Positions 16,306-26,142 of a DNA stretch of 64,000 nucleotides are shown here, piece after piece. The notes beneath the pieces were generated by a model. The model had not been told where the DNA came from. It saw only the letters and a program-made list of their open reading frames with translations, and ran no database searches. Both the position numbers and the translations under genes were made by a program. Source of the DNA: Ketobacter sp. MCCC 1A13808 (lineage in GTDB: Bacteria > Pseudomonadota > Gammaproteobacteria > Pseudomonadales > Ketobacteraceae). The DNA lies in the NCBI RefSeq assembly GCF_009746715.1, contig NZ_VRKW01000006.1, forward strand, positions 124,001 through 188,000, in the 5' to 3' direction. Numbering within the stretch: position 1 is the stretch's first letter; each line of letters begins with the position of its first letter.

Positions 16306-18605
16306 GCCCCATTTCCTGCAATCTCTTTACCCCTTTTTAACAGTGCTTTGACCTTATACATTTCCTCATCGGCCAATTTAATCCAGTGATTGGCTCCCTG
16401 TACATCACTACCGTCCAGCGAACAGGCACCACAAGCGAAACCGATGGTGACCCACTCCTTCCCATCCATTTCCACCTGCGGCAAGGTAGCCTGCAATTTG
16501 GAAATGAAATGTGTGGCTTTGTCCGCGTTGGTTTCGCGCAATAAGACCAGGAATTCGTCGCCGGCGTAACGATAAAATCCATCGGTTTCACGGATGTTAG
16601 AGCGCATGAAGCGGGCGAATTCAATTAATAATTGGTCGCCTCCTTCATGGCCAAAGCGATCATTTACTGACTTGAACTCGTTTAGATCGATGAATATCAG
16701 TGTAGAGTCGCTGCCATAACGCCGATGTAATGCAATGCACTCTTCAAAATCCGTCAATGCATATTGCCGCCTCACAGCCATGGTCAGCGGATCAAATTTT
16801 GCTAATTGCTCCAGGTGTCGATTGGTCTTCTCCAGCTTTTCAATCGCAACCTTTTCGCTGGTGACATCCCGCGCCAGCCCCACAAGATATAAAATCGCAC
16901 CGTTTGCGCCTCGCACCGGATTGCCTTCGTCGTGAATGTGATGCACTTTGCCGTCAGAAGCCTTAATCCGATATTCTACATCCCAATTGCCATGGCGGTG
17001 ATTATCGAGTTCTTTGATCACCCTAGGCTTATCTTCTTCCACAATCGCATCAAGAAACGCCGCCGGTTTGCTTTTCAAACTTTCAACCGGGATACCCCAT
17101 AGCTTTTCAAAATATTCGCTGGCAAATAGGACTTTTTCCATTCCTGGGGTCGCCATCCACACCACACCTTTCACGTGGTTGGCAATCGTTTTGAATTTCG
17201 CTTCCGATTCCAGCAGATCCGCTTCAAATTGTTTGCGCTGGGAAATGTCCTCAATAATGCTGATCAGGTACTCCGGCTTACCCAGGCTATCCCGGTACAA
17301 AGTGGTGGTCAGGTTCGACCAAATGATCTCTCCATTCTTATGTTGGTAACGTTTTTCCATGCGGAAATGGTCAGAGTCATTGCTCTGAAAACGCCCCATC
17401 ACATATTTACTCACATCAACATCTTCTTTATAGGTCACATCGGTAATATGCTTCGATTCCAGCTCGTAACGTGAGTAGCCAAAAATCTCCTCCATCTTTT
17501 TGTTCACTTTCAGAAATCGGCCTTCCAACGACACCTGAGCAATACCAATGGGGGCCATTTCGAACGTCGCCCGAAAACGTTGTTCGATTTGCTCGGCTTT
17601 AAGCCGCAGATGGGTCACGTTAGACACATCGAGCAGATTCGCTACCGCAAACTTCTGACCTTCTACTTCGTATAGACCAACCTGCACTTCAACTTCTTTT
17701 TTCACCCCGTTCGGCGTCTGCAGCAATACCGGATTCACCCTGGTCCGGCTAGCCTGAGAGCGGAAAAATGCATCTCGCTTTGAGATATCCGCCAAGTCAA
17801 TTTCAGGCGGAATAAAGTCGTCAATACTGCGACCGATCAATTGTTCCTTGGCGGTTTCGAATATGCTCTCCGAACCCCGGTTAGCAACCACAATCTCGCC
17901 ATTTTCTGATACCACCAGTATCGGATTCGGAGCAGCATCCAGCAGTTTCTGCTTCGATGCAAGCTGATCTATTTCTTTACGGGAAATCCAGGAACGGGCT
18001 GCGATATACCAGCCGATAAGGCATAACACGATGGCGACCAGCATGGTGGCCATCGCCACCGTCAGAAGCTGGTTACGGACGTCACTTTGATCCCGTTTAA
18101 TCTGATGGAGCAAGCGGGCAGCATTGGTTTGTAACTGGCTGATCAGTTGAGACAAGGCTTCCGATGCAGCACGATCATCAACCCGAACGCGCTTGTCAAT
18201 TTCGCTAACCCCCAAGCCCTGACTGCGATACTGCCTCACAAGCTCCAGGTTAGCTTCATATTCGTAAACTGTGTCTTGTATTTGTTCGAAAAACGCCTGC
18301 AGAACAGGATCGGTATCGCGGTTTAAACCGGATTTCAGTAACCGGTCCAAACGCTGAAAACTGGCTGCTGTCGCTTGGTAATATTCTTCATCACCACGCA
18401 GCAGATAGTTTTTAAAATTATGGATAAAACCGTTGTACCCTAGCTCTCTGATAACATGGGAGATCAGCATCTGGGAATCCAATGCCTGCCCCAAATCATC
18501 AGATAGGGCATCATATTCTTCGTCAAGATTGCTCATCAGAGAAATCAAGCCCAGCAAAAGAACACTCAGCACCACAGATATTAATATGTTTCTACCGAAG
18601 TTCAC
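16302..18605 (-). CDS. Membrane diguanylate cyclase with three PAS domains
   Basis: 767 residues. TM helix 8-25, periplasmic four-helix-like sensor (about 26-180), TM 181-202, PAS domains at about 218-330, 341-460 and 469-585, and a GGDEF domain from about 600. The active loop reads AGDEF (681-685), an accepted active variant. An inhibitory site RETD (672-675) sits five residues before it, so feedback inhibition by c-di-GMP is expected. It lies 50 bases downstream of the small phosphate-binding-like gene on the same strand, so that gene's product may feed the sensor. Its stop overlaps that of the convergent LysR gene. Confidence 0.88.
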   Translation of the reverse strand: MNFGRNILISVVLSVLLLGLISLMSNLDEEYDALSDDLGQALDSQMLISHVIRELGYNGFIHNFKNYLLRGDEEYYQATAASFQRLDRLLKSGLNRDTDPVLQAFFEQIQDTVYEYEANLELVRQYRSQGLGVSEIDKRVRVDDRAASEALSQLISQLQTNAARLLHQIKRDQSDVRNQLLTVAMATMLVAIVLCLIGWYIAARSWISRKEIDQLASKQKLLDAAPNPILVVSENGEIVVANRGSESIFETAKEQLIGRSIDDFIPPEIDLADISKRDAFFRSQASRTRVNPVLLQTPNGVKKEVEVQVGLYEVEGQKFAVANLLDVSNVTHLRLKAEQIEQRFRATFEMAPIGIAQVSLEGRFLKVNKKMEEIFGYSRYELESKHITDVTYKEDVDVSKYVMGRFQSNDSDHFRMEKRYQHKNGEIIWSNLTTTLYRDSLGKPEYLISIIEDISQRKQFEADLLESEAKFKTIANHVKGVVWMATPGMEKVLFASEYFEKLWGIPVESLKSKPAAFLDAIVEEDKPRVIKELDNHRHGNWDVEYRIKASDGKVHHIHDEGNPVRGANGAILYLVGLARDVTSEKVAIEKLEKTNRHLEQLAKFDPLTMAVRRQYALTDFEECIALHRRYGSDSTLIFIDLNEFKSVNDRFGHEGGDQLLIEFARFMRSNIRETDGFYRYAGDEFLVLLRETNADKATHFISKLQATLPQVEMDGKEWVTIGFACGACSLDGSDVQGANHWIKLADEEMYKVKALLKRGKEIAGNGA

Positions 18606-18655
18606 GAATCGATTCTTCCATCAGCGCCTGAAGCACGAAACTGCTAAATTGTATC

Positions 18656-19105
18656 TTAAGGTATGGTAAGAAGCACCTTGATACTACTTGAATTATTGGC
18701 CTTCTGCAGCGCAGCAAGTTCAACGTATCCGATCATATTCGGATTGGAGGCGATGAACTCAAGCACTTCCGAATCTCCGGTAACGGCAAACGGTGGTTGC
18801 CCTCTTCCGGTAAAAATCAGACGAGACCAATAAGAATTTAATTGCGAAACCGACTTACGCACCACTTTATCGTAGAACTGCTGCCGGACATCCCCGTCAC
18901 CATCCTGGTCTAACGGCACGACCTTGGTGCCGTCCGGCAAGCGTTGGCTTTTCCCGAGAAATATGTCAGCCACTTCGTTCGACGAGATGCTTTCAACTCC
19001 GTTGTTACTATTCACTATGATTACCAGCTCCGGATTTGCAGCGAACGCTGAGCGGACACCAAAAACCACAACTGCAATCAACACCCCTGTTAGATACGTT
19101 TTCAT
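18656..19105 (-). CDS. Small periplasmic phosphate-binding (PstS-like) domain protein
   Basis: 149 residues with a signal peptide (1-22, ending AFA) and a short type-2 periplasmic binding domain: VIIVNSNNGVESISSNEVAD, IFLGKSQRLPDGTKVVPLDQ, then SYWSRLIFTGRG and a closing GYVE element. This is the compact PstS-related family often encoded beside GGDEF or HAMP sensors. No permease or ATPase genes are nearby, so a sensory role, presenting a ligand to the adjacent diguanylate cyclase, is likelier than transport. Ligand unknown. Confidence 0.8.
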   Translation of the reverse strand: MKTYLTGVLIAVVVFGVRSAFAANPELVIIVNSNNGVESISSNEVADIFLGKSQRLPDGTKVVPLDQDGDGDVRQQFYDKVVRKSVSQLNSYWSRLIFTGRGQPPFAVTGDSEVLEFIASNPNMIGYVELAALQKANNSSSIKVLLTIP

Positions 19106-19159
19106 ACGAATTACCTCAGTTAAGCCTCATTGACCCCACACTGTTTTCTACAACAATTA

Positions 19160-20725
19160 TTAAGCCGAGTTTCCGACTCGCGGACTTGCCGGGGTGTCAC
19201 CATGGACTACCACACGGTTGCGCCCGCTCTGTTTGGCCTGGAACAAACAGCGATCCGCCCTTTCAAATACATCGAATACCGAATCACTACGCTCAGCTTG
19301 TTGTGCCACGCCAATGCTCACAGTGAACGTCAACTCCTGTCCCTGAAAGTCAAAACGCTCTTTACTCCAGGCGCTACAAATACGATCTGCTATGATTTTT
19401 CCACACTCCAGTTCTGCCGACACCAGCAAAACACAGAGCTCTTCGCCGCCGATTCGCCCCACAATATCCTCTTCACGCACAGCTAATCTGGTGGTAATTG
19501 CCATGCGTTTTAGCAAATTGTCACTGAAGTCATGGCCATATCGATCGTTAATACTGAGGAAGGAATCGATATCCAACATAAGAAGCACGAAGGGTTGTCC
19601 ATAACGCAAAGCACGCCGGGATTCTTTTTGAGCATTTTCGAAAAAACTGCGTCGATTCAGCAAACCGGTCAAGGAATCCAATGTTGCCAATCGCTCCAAC
19701 TCCTGTTGAATCAACTTGCGTTCGGAGATGTTCGCGATGGAAAGAAATACAGACTGCGAGCCACCGAAGTCCATTTTGTTCGCTGCAACCAGCGCCCAGA
19801 ATGAATTACCGGCTCCGTCTTTCATCACCAGCTCGGTTTCCAGCAAATCGTTTTGATGTTCCAGCAATTCCAGTAATTCGGTTCGGCCTTCAGGTTCATT
19901 CCATAGCGCTCGCGTATCCAGCTCGGAAAAATCGGTGTACTGTTCTAAACCGAACAAATCACTCGCTCCCTGGTTGGAGTACAAAACAGGATAGTTATTT
20001 CCTGATTCTAATATCAAAATCGGATAAGGAACCGCGTCCAGAATCGAATGCAGTTTCTGCTCATTTTTCTGTAACGCCATCTCGATCAACTTGCGATCAG
20101 TAATATCCTGTAAAGTGCCGGTCTCCCTAACCGGGCTCTGACCTTTATCCACAAACACCTGCCCGGCCAGGCGCAGGTATTTCTCACGTCCATCCGGACA
20201 CAACACCCGGTGGTCGCACTGATAACTGCCACCCTTAAAATAAGCCGACGCAATGGTTTCAGTGACGAGATCCACATCATCCGGATGCACCAACCGTTCA
20301 TAATGTTGCAAAATGTCAGAATTCCGGGGTACACCTAATAGCGCTAGCGCTTCCGCAGACCAGAACGTCTCCCCAGTTTCAAAATCACGCTCCCAACTAC
20401 CGATACGCGCGATACTTTGCGCTTCTTTCAGACGTACGGTCATTTTCTCGAACTGCCGCTCCCTGGCTTCCAACTGTCGGCGCGCGGCCAGATAAAACCA
20501 GACAGCAGCACAGAAACCCAGCAACAATAAACTGCCAACGAGCCAGACCAATAAGGAATAGCTATTGGCCGCGGGCTCCCCATATTCATATAAAATTTCG
20601 ATATTGCTCTGAGCGCGAACACCAAAACACACCAGCACACTGATGCCGGGGATCAGTGTGTGTAGAATTACGTGCAAAATCGGCTTTAAGCAGCCTGCAA
20701 CCGCGATCCCGGGGAAAAAACGCAA
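19160..20725 (-). CDS. Membrane diguanylate cyclase with two PAS domains
   Basis: 521 residues. Two hydrophobic segments (about 20-38 and 57-79), PAS domains at about 100-212 and 225-335, GGDEF domain from about 345. The active loop is GGEEL (426-430): the metal and GTP residues GGEE are kept and the last position is Leu instead of Phe. The inhibitory site REED (417-420) is present. The start is a TTG, but a perfect AAGGAG (20732-20737) lies six bases upstream, so it is well supported. It runs toward the PstS-like gene with a 54-base gap, so cyclase, binding protein and cyclase may form one unit. Confidence 0.87.
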   Translation of the reverse strand: MRFFPGIAVAGCLKPILHVILHTLIPGISVLVCFGVRAQSNIEILYEYGEPAANSYSLLVWLVGSLLLLGFCAAVWFYLAARRQLEARERQFEKMTVRLKEAQSIARIGSWERDFETGETFWSAEALALLGVPRNSDILQHYERLVHPDDVDLVTETIASAYFKGGSYQCDHRVLCPDGREKYLRLAGQVFVDKGQSPVRETGTLQDITDRKLIEMALQKNEQKLHSILDAVPYPILILESGNNYPVLYSNQGASDLFGLEQYTDFSELDTRALWNEPEGRTELLELLEHQNDLLETELVMKDGAGNSFWALVAANKMDFGGSQSVFLSIANISERKLIQQELERLATLDSLTGLLNRRSFFENAQKESRRALRYGQPFVLLMLDIDSFLSINDRYGHDFSDNLLKRMAITTRLAVREEDIVGRIGGEELCVLLVSAELECGKIIADRICSAWSKERFDFQGQELTFTVSIGVAQQAERSDSVFDVFERADRCLFQAKQSGRNRVVVHGDTPASPRVGNSA

Positions 20726-20925
20726 ATAACGCTCCTTGATTGCATCTGGACATGAGTTCCGGTGTTACCTCAGTATAGACAAGGCTGCGGGAGAACGACG
20801 GGGAGAACTGCAAAATGCCTTTGTTTCTATTATGCTTATGCCATGCTACCCACTGACCCTATGTACGATTTCGCAATCACGTGACTCTAACCTAGCTCAA
20901 CGCAACCAATTAAACCGGAACCTGA

Positions 20926-22227
20926 ATGAAGATATCCAACAGTCTGCTGTGTGTACTGCTGTTTATATCAGCCCATATCCAGCCTCTATTCGCGAATGAG
21001 ATGGATCCTGAGGAACCTGCTCCGTTGCCGGTTGAGGCGCATGTTCCTATCAACAAGACGGAACAAAGCGATCTCACCGTAGACAACACCGACAATAACG
21101 GCGCGGGCGAGGAAGACAACGACCAAGACAACACAGTCGATGAGGATATTGCGCAACCCATTAATTTACTCAATAGTACCGTTGCCCCCGGCACCTTCCG
21201 GACTTTGCACTGGTCTCCGGGATTATCCATGAGTAGCCTGAATACACCTGTTCCGGTACTGGTGGCTCACGGCGCACATATTGGGCCAGTAATGTGCCTA
21301 ACCTCCGCCATTCACGGAGATGAGCTCAATGGTATCGAAATTGTCCGCCGTGTCTTGCACAAAATTGAACCAGAAAACCTGAACGGCACAGTCATCGGGA
21401 TGCCAATTGTTAATCTAGACGGATTCCGCCGCGCTTCCCGATACATGAGTGACCGCCGTGATCTCAACCGCTATTTTCCTGGCAACCCCAACGGCAGCTA
21501 TGCCTCCCGCGTTGCCCAATCGCTATTTCATAAAGTGATCCTGAACTGCGATTATCTGGTTGATATTCATACTGGCTCATTCTTGCGTACCAACCTGACC
21601 CAACTACGAGGCGACTTGAATAATCCGGGCATTCTTGAGTTCAGCAGACACTTTGGAGGCATGAGCGTGCTGCATCACAGCGGTGGCAGCGGCACCTTAC
21701 GCAGAGCGGCTTCTGATTCAGGCATTCCTGCGGTTACCATGGAAACCGGAGGGCCTCATGCGCTGGATAAAAAAGCCGTGGATGACGGATCGAAAGGCGT
21801 CCAAAACATGCTGCACAACTTAGGCATGTACCAAACGGTACGTCTGTGGTTAATTCCACAACCGGTGTTTTACCACTCCACCTGGGTTCGATCACAACAG
21901 GGCGGAATTATGTTATCCAAAGTGGATCTGGATCAGAAGGTTTCGAAAGGACAGATTTTAGGCAGAGTGGTTGATCCAATTACCAACACCAGCAGCGATA
22001 TTGTATCGCCTCTCAATGGCATCGTACTGGGAAAAGCCTTTGACCAGGTCGTCAGCCCCGGTTTCGCGACCTTTCATATCGGCATCATTACCACCGAAGA
22101 CCAGTTAACTACCCCCATTCCGGTTCAGGTGGATGAACCCGCGCTACAAACGCCACCAGAGCCGAAGGTAGAAGTCCCCATGTCACCGTCGGAAACCGCC
22201 GATCAGCTACAGGACATGGGGAGCTAG
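20926..22227 (+). CDS. Exported succinylglutamate desuccinylase/aspartoacylase-family zinc hydrolase
   Basis: 433 residues: signal peptide 1-23, a low-complexity acidic stretch (about 24-75, rich in D, E and N), then an M14-like AstE/AspA domain. Zinc ligands are H130 and E133 (IHGDELNG) and H215 (DIHTGS); METGGP at about 267-272 carries the likely catalytic glutamate. A lipoyl-like beta domain (KGQILGRVVDP...SPLNGIV) closes the fold. Family enzymes cleave N-acyl amino acids or amides; the signal peptide puts this one in the periplasm, so amino-acid catabolism by AstE is not its role. It lies tail-to-tail with dsbA. Confidence 0.82.
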   Translation: MKISNSLLCVLLFISAHIQPLFANEMDPEEPAPLPVEAHVPINKTEQSDLTVDNTDNNGAGEEDNDQDNTVDEDIAQPINLLNSTVAPGTFRTLHWSPGLSMSSLNTPVPVLVAHGAHIGPVMCLTSAIHGDELNGIEIVRRVLHKIEPENLNGTVIGMPIVNLDGFRRASRYMSDRRDLNRYFPGNPNGSYASRVAQSLFHKVILNCDYLVDIHTGSFLRTNLTQLRGDLNNPGILEFSRHFGGMSVLHHSGGSGTLRRAASDSGIPAVTMETGGPHALDKKAVDDGSKGVQNMLHNLGMYQTVRLWLIPQPVFYHSTWVRSQQGGIMLSKVDLDQKVSKGQILGRVVDPITNTSSDIVSPLNGIVLGKAFDQVVSPGFATFHIGIITTEDQLTTPIPVQVDEPALQTPPEPKVEVPMSPSETADQLQDMGS

Positions 22228-22242
22228 ACCGTGGGTAGCGCC

Positions 22243-22866
22243 CTACTTATTCAGCAAGAACTCCACCACATCGAACAGTTCTTCATTTGAACCCGCCATT
22301 GACACGCTGGTCTGATACTGGCCATTGACCACGATGGCCGGCACACCTTTTACCTGGTGCACGACAAATTCTTCCGATGCTTTGATCAGGTTTTGTTTCA
22401 CCTGTTCGCTTTTCCAGGCTTTATCAAACGCATTGGTATCGACCCCAAGGTCACCAGCAAACTGCAGCGCTTCTGCCTCCCCGGGTATCGTCTTTTTCTG
22501 GGTGTGTAAATAATCGAACACCTTGGGCGTGAGCTCTTTTTCTTTGCCGACTTCGGCAAGAGAATAGTAAAGCTGGGCCAGAACATAAAACGACTTGTTC
22601 CAGATCGCGGGCACCCGCTTAAAGGTTATCCCTTCAGGCATATCTGTTAACCAAGCCTCCAACACCGGCTCGAGATGATTACAATGGGGGCAACCGTAAC
22701 TGAAATATTCCACCACGGTTTTTTCCTGACGCGGCGCTTTTTCAATCTTCTTATAATGCACCCCTTCCACGAAACGCTCCATGCTGAACGCCTGAGCCTG
22801 TGACGACAAACTCAACACCATCCCAGCCAGCATGACTAGAGAGAACACCTGTTTTACTAATTTCAT
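22243..22866 (-). CDS. dsbA: Periplasmic thiol:disulfide oxidoreductase DsbA
   Basis: 207-residue exported thioredoxin-fold protein that forms disulfides in secreted proteins. Signal peptide 1-27 (ends AQA), active site CPHC at 59-62 and cis-proline loop GVPAIVV near 170. Chosen start 22866 (GGGA about seven bases upstream); the frame stays open upstream to 22947, but that adds 27 residues before a perfect signal peptide. The two-disulfide PETase-like hydrolases in this window would be natural clients, though that is inference. Confidence 0.92.
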   Translation of the reverse strand: MKLVKQVFSLVMLAGMVLSLSSQAQAFSMERFVEGVHYKKIEKAPRQEKTVVEYFSYGCPHCNHLEPVLEAWLTDMPEGITFKRVPAIWNKSFYVLAQLYYSLAEVGKEKELTPKVFDYLHTQKKTIPGEAEALQFAGDLGVDTNAFDKAWKSEQVKQNLIKASEEFVVHQVKGVPAIVVNGQYQTSVSMAGSNEELFDVVEFLLNK

Positions 22867-23117
22867 TTTTTTATCCCGTTTTAGCCTTGATCCGCTTAAA
22901 GTGAATTTTCCGGCACCGAGCCGGCTTGTCGTGTCAGAAGCTAGCATACCAGCCTCATTCGGGGCACCCCCAACAACATGATATCTGTGACATTTTTCCC
23001 GCCCTCTCTATCCCTTTGTGCAGCGATTCAATGTTCCGCGGGAAGCAACCTATACTAAAAAGTAGGTTATCAGTGTCTGTTGACGTTATCAGGCGCTTAT
23101 TTGATACAAGGTGGTCT

Positions 23118-24116
23118 ATGTTCAAGTTGCTTAAATCAACGCAAAAGTTTGTCGGACGCATCCTCCACAACCATCAGCATATCCGCAGCGATCTGGCATT
23201 AGCCGTAAAAAATGCCTGGACTCTACCGTATCTCGCCAGCCCCTGGAATGCAGAAGCGCTAACCCAATCCGAGTTGCACCCCGCCAGCTACAACAACTGG
23301 GGGGACGTCATCAACCTGAGCCTTCAATCCCTGGTGCCGTTAGAGCGTCGAACCTACAGCCCGGGCACACTGGCCTGTTATCCGGAACACTACGCCGCCA
23401 GCGCCAACCGTGAAAAATGGTTTTTTATCAATGGCATATGCACCTCGCCACCGATCGCCATCCTAAATGGGTTGGAATTGGCAAAGGCATTCCACCGCCC
23501 GATCCACCTGATACACACTCCCACCTACGGTGCAGTTTGGGACTTATGGGACTCCGTAACCGCCAGAACCCTGCGCAAAGACGGCAAGCTATCCCGCCCT
23601 GCCTACGATGTGGTTAAGCAAGCCCTGCTAAGTCATGAAAAAGTGGTTTTGGTCGGGCATTCCCAGGGCACCATTATCAGCAGCTATATTGCTCGCAAAT
23701 TACTTAAAGATAAGCGTTATCGACACCTGGCTACCAAACTCGAGGTGTATTGTATTGCGGGGGTCGCTGACAGCTTTAAAATCGACGCGGAACTTAGTGA
23801 ACACTTTGGCCGCGGTGTTCCTTATGTAGAACATTTCGCCAACGGCTTGGATTTCTTCTGCCGAATCGGCGTGTTAGCACACCTGGAGCACACCGCAGGT
23901 GAAGTATTCACCCTGCCGGAGCGCAAAGGACATCTACTCAACGACCACTATATTCCCGGTATTTGGCGCGGGGAATACTGTAATCGCAAATCGCGTTTTT
24001 TTAAATATATAGATGGCCATACACCGACGTCATCGGATTTTGTGCCCCACAATTATGAGCAATCGTTGGTGTCCCACCCGGATCAACCCTCATTGCGAAT
24101 AATCAGAGACGCCTGA
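23118..24116 (+). CDS. Alpha/beta hydrolase with GHSQG nucleophile
   Basis: 332 residues, no clear signal peptide. The nucleophile elbow VLVGHSQGT gives S182; the lipase-like region spans about 95-290. A later histidine, such as in KGHLLNDHYIPG near the C-terminus, could complete the triad. Substrate unknown; the family includes lipases and acyl-transfer enzymes. The start at 23118 is chosen for AAGGTGG four bases upstream; the frame runs open to 22926 but with no ribosome site. It is convergent with the patatin gene, 15 bases apart. Confidence 0.72.
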   Translation: MFKLLKSTQKFVGRILHNHQHIRSDLALAVKNAWTLPYLASPWNAEALTQSELHPASYNNWGDVINLSLQSLVPLERRTYSPGTLACYPEHYAASANREKWFFINGICTSPPIAILNGLELAKAFHRPIHLIHTPTYGAVWDLWDSVTARTLRKDGKLSRPAYDVVKQALLSHEKVVLVGHSQGTIISSYIARKLLKDKRYRHLATKLEVYCIAGVADSFKIDAELSEHFGRGVPYVEHFANGLDFFCRIGVLAHLEHTAGEVFTLPERKGHLLNDHYIPGIWRGEYCNRKSRFFKYIDGHTPTSSDFVPHNYEQSLVSHPDQPSLRIIRDA

Positions 24117-24131
24117 CCTTTCGCGAGCCGT

Positions 24132-25283
24132 CTAATCATCGCAAATAAATTTTTCCAGTTCCGCCGCTTTCGCCATGCCATCGTGATAACCCAGCGCGAT
24201 CAGTTCCCGGCAAAAAGCACGCTCGAATAGGAGGTAACTGAGAATACTCGAACCGGAGGTACGGGTCGCACCAATGCCGTGCAGAAAGACACGGATGCTG
24301 AGCGGCAAAACATGCAGATACTTAGCAGCAATGCGATCCAGTCCCTGGGAAGGAGAAATAACCAGGTTCTCAATCGGGTTCAATGGAATCGCCGTTTTTT
24401 TGCGCACTGATTCCGGCAACACCTTGAGCATGTCGTTGATTCGTTCCAGCCTTTCCACATCGTATTCCAGACTGTCCAGAAACACGCTATTCATTAGATG
24501 CCCGGTTATAGTTGCCATGGAAGGGTATTCCGCGCCGGATTTTTTTAGCTGTGGCGCAGAGCGGTTGCCGCTCACTCCAACCACTAACACCTTTCGGGCA
24601 CCCAAATGCAAGGCAGGGCTAATCGGAGCCAACTGGCGTACAGCTCCATCACCAAAATACTCGCGGTTAATACGCACCGCCGGAAAGACAACAGGGATGG
24701 CAGAGGACGCCATCAAGTGCTCTACACCGAGATGGGTGCGCATGCCGACGCGCTGGAAACGCTTCCAGGCACTGATATCGGCCGAGCCTTGAAAGAAAGC
24801 GACGGAATGGCCCGAACTGTAGCCGGATGCGGTCACGGCGATCGCGCGCAAATGGCCATCATCAATGGCCTGCTCAATATGTTCAAACTTGATCAGCTGC
24901 TTCAGTAACTTGCCGAGGGGCTTATTGTCCAATAAAGACGCTTCGCTTCGGGAACCCAACACCACACTCAATGCCCAGCGCAACCCATGACTGAAAACCC
25001 CCACTGGATCCGAACGATAGACCTGGGCCGGGTGAAATGAGCGCCAAACATTTTCGATGTTATAAACCGCATTACGAAAATTATCGGCGCCGGCCGCAAG
25101 AGCGGTGGCATTGATTGCGCCGGCAGAGGTACCACAAATGATACCGAACGGGTTGCGGGTGGATTCCGGCATGATGTCTGCGATCGCCTTTAATACCCCA
25201 ACCTGATACGCTGCCCTCGCGCCCCCGCCGGAGAGCACTAATGCGCTATCCAGATGTGTGGTTGTACTGTTTATTTTGCGCAT
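24132..25283 (-). CDS. Patatin-like phospholipase
   Basis: 383-residue lipid acyl hydrolase. Glycine-rich oxyanion loop LSGGGARAAYQVG (17-29), nucleophile S53 in GTSAG, and a DGA dyad motif (GDGAVRQL) near 217, so the Ser-Asp dyad is complete. The C-terminal part is helical. No signal peptide; cytosolic or peripheral membrane. Patatins of this kind act on membrane phospholipids or storage lipids. Confidence 0.9.
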   Translation of the reverse strand: MRKINSTTTHLDSALVLSGGGARAAYQVGVLKAIADIMPESTRNPFGIICGTSAGAINATALAAGADNFRNAVYNIENVWRSFHPAQVYRSDPVGVFSHGLRWALSVVLGSRSEASLLDNKPLGKLLKQLIKFEHIEQAIDDGHLRAIAVTASGYSSGHSVAFFQGSADISAWKRFQRVGMRTHLGVEHLMASSAIPVVFPAVRINREYFGDGAVRQLAPISPALHLGARKVLVVGVSGNRSAPQLKKSGAEYPSMATITGHLMNSVFLDSLEYDVERLERINDMLKVLPESVRKKTAIPLNPIENLVISPSQGLDRIAAKYLHVLPLSIRVFLHGIGATRTSGSSILSYLLFERAFCRELIALGYHDGMAKAAELEKFICDD

Positions 25284-25455
25284 TACCTTATAATTTCCTG
25301 ACTGCTTATATTTACTTTAGCACTTTGCCGCCCGCCGATAGACTCTGCTTGGCCCGATTCCAAAATTTAATACGAAGCATTGGCCCCGACTGTTAAACTA
25401 AAGCCGTTGAATTATGCAGAACGCATCTGACCGAAGAACCAAAAGCGGAGCAGTT

Positions 25456-26079
25456 ATGAGCAGTATTACCCATCTAATTCTCATCAGACACGGACAAATC
25501 CAGGCCAATGTTGATAAACGCTGGCATGGCTGGACCGACAGTGAACTGACCGAGACCGGCCTGCTGCAAGCCGAGCGTGTGGCGCAGCGCATTGCCAGGG
25601 AACACCCCGATGTTACCGCTATCTATGCCAGCCCGTTGAAACGAACCTATAAAACCGCCGAAAACATTGCACGACTACTCGATCTGGACATCATCGAAGA
25701 GCCGCAAATTAAAGAATACGGAATTGGTGTACTGGAAGGCGAACGTTTTAGCGACCTACATAAAACCCATGCTTTTTTTGAACAAGTGGAAGCCGACCCG
25801 CTTTACGCCCCGCAAGCAGGAGAATCCATTTCACAGGTGGGGTGCCGGGTGAGAACGGCGTTGCAAGGGTTCGTGGAACGGCATCCCGGCGAAAAGATTG
25901 TGGCCGTCAGCCACGGCGCTGCAATGGCATTAGGACTGGCGGGATTACTGGATGATGGCGATTGGTATGCCTGGAATAAATACCATTTTATGAACACCAG
26001 CATTACCGAGCTTACGATAGCGTCTGATGCGAATACGCTGGTGCGGCTGAATTGCACCGAACATCTGGAAGGCTTATAA
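25456..26079 (+). CDS. Histidine phosphatase family protein (phosphoglycerate-mutase-like)
   Basis: 207 residues. Catalytic RHG at 11-13 (LILIRHGQIQAN), the proton-donor Glu region near LEGERF, and the second His in VAVSHGAAM. The broad family covers cofactor-dependent mutases, alpha-ribazole phosphatase and sugar phosphatases; the sequence does not choose between them. Start at 25456 supported by CGGAG five bases upstream; an in-frame ATG at 25414 lacks a ribosome site. Confidence 0.85.
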   Translation: MSSITHLILIRHGQIQANVDKRWHGWTDSELTETGLLQAERVAQRIAREHPDVTAIYASPLKRTYKTAENIARLLDLDIIEEPQIKEYGIGVLEGERFSDLHKTHAFFEQVEADPLYAPQAGESISQVGCRVRTALQGFVERHPGEKIVAVSHGAAMALGLAGLLDDGDWYAWNKYHFMNTSITELTIASDANTLVRLNCTEHLEGL

Positions 26080-26087
26080 CAAACACA

Positions 26088-26114
26088 GGCCCTGCTAATA
26101 CTAATAGCAGGGCC
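26088..26114. terminator. Hairpin between convergent phosphatase and speD genes
   Basis: Perfect 10-bp stem GGCCCTGCTA / TAGCAGGGCC with a 7-base loop, in the 63-base gap between two stops. Neither strand has a long T run after it, so termination may be weak, but position and strength fit a bidirectional terminator. Confidence 0.6.
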
Positions 26115-26142
26115 AATTAAGCCTTAGCGTCGGCAAACAGTA

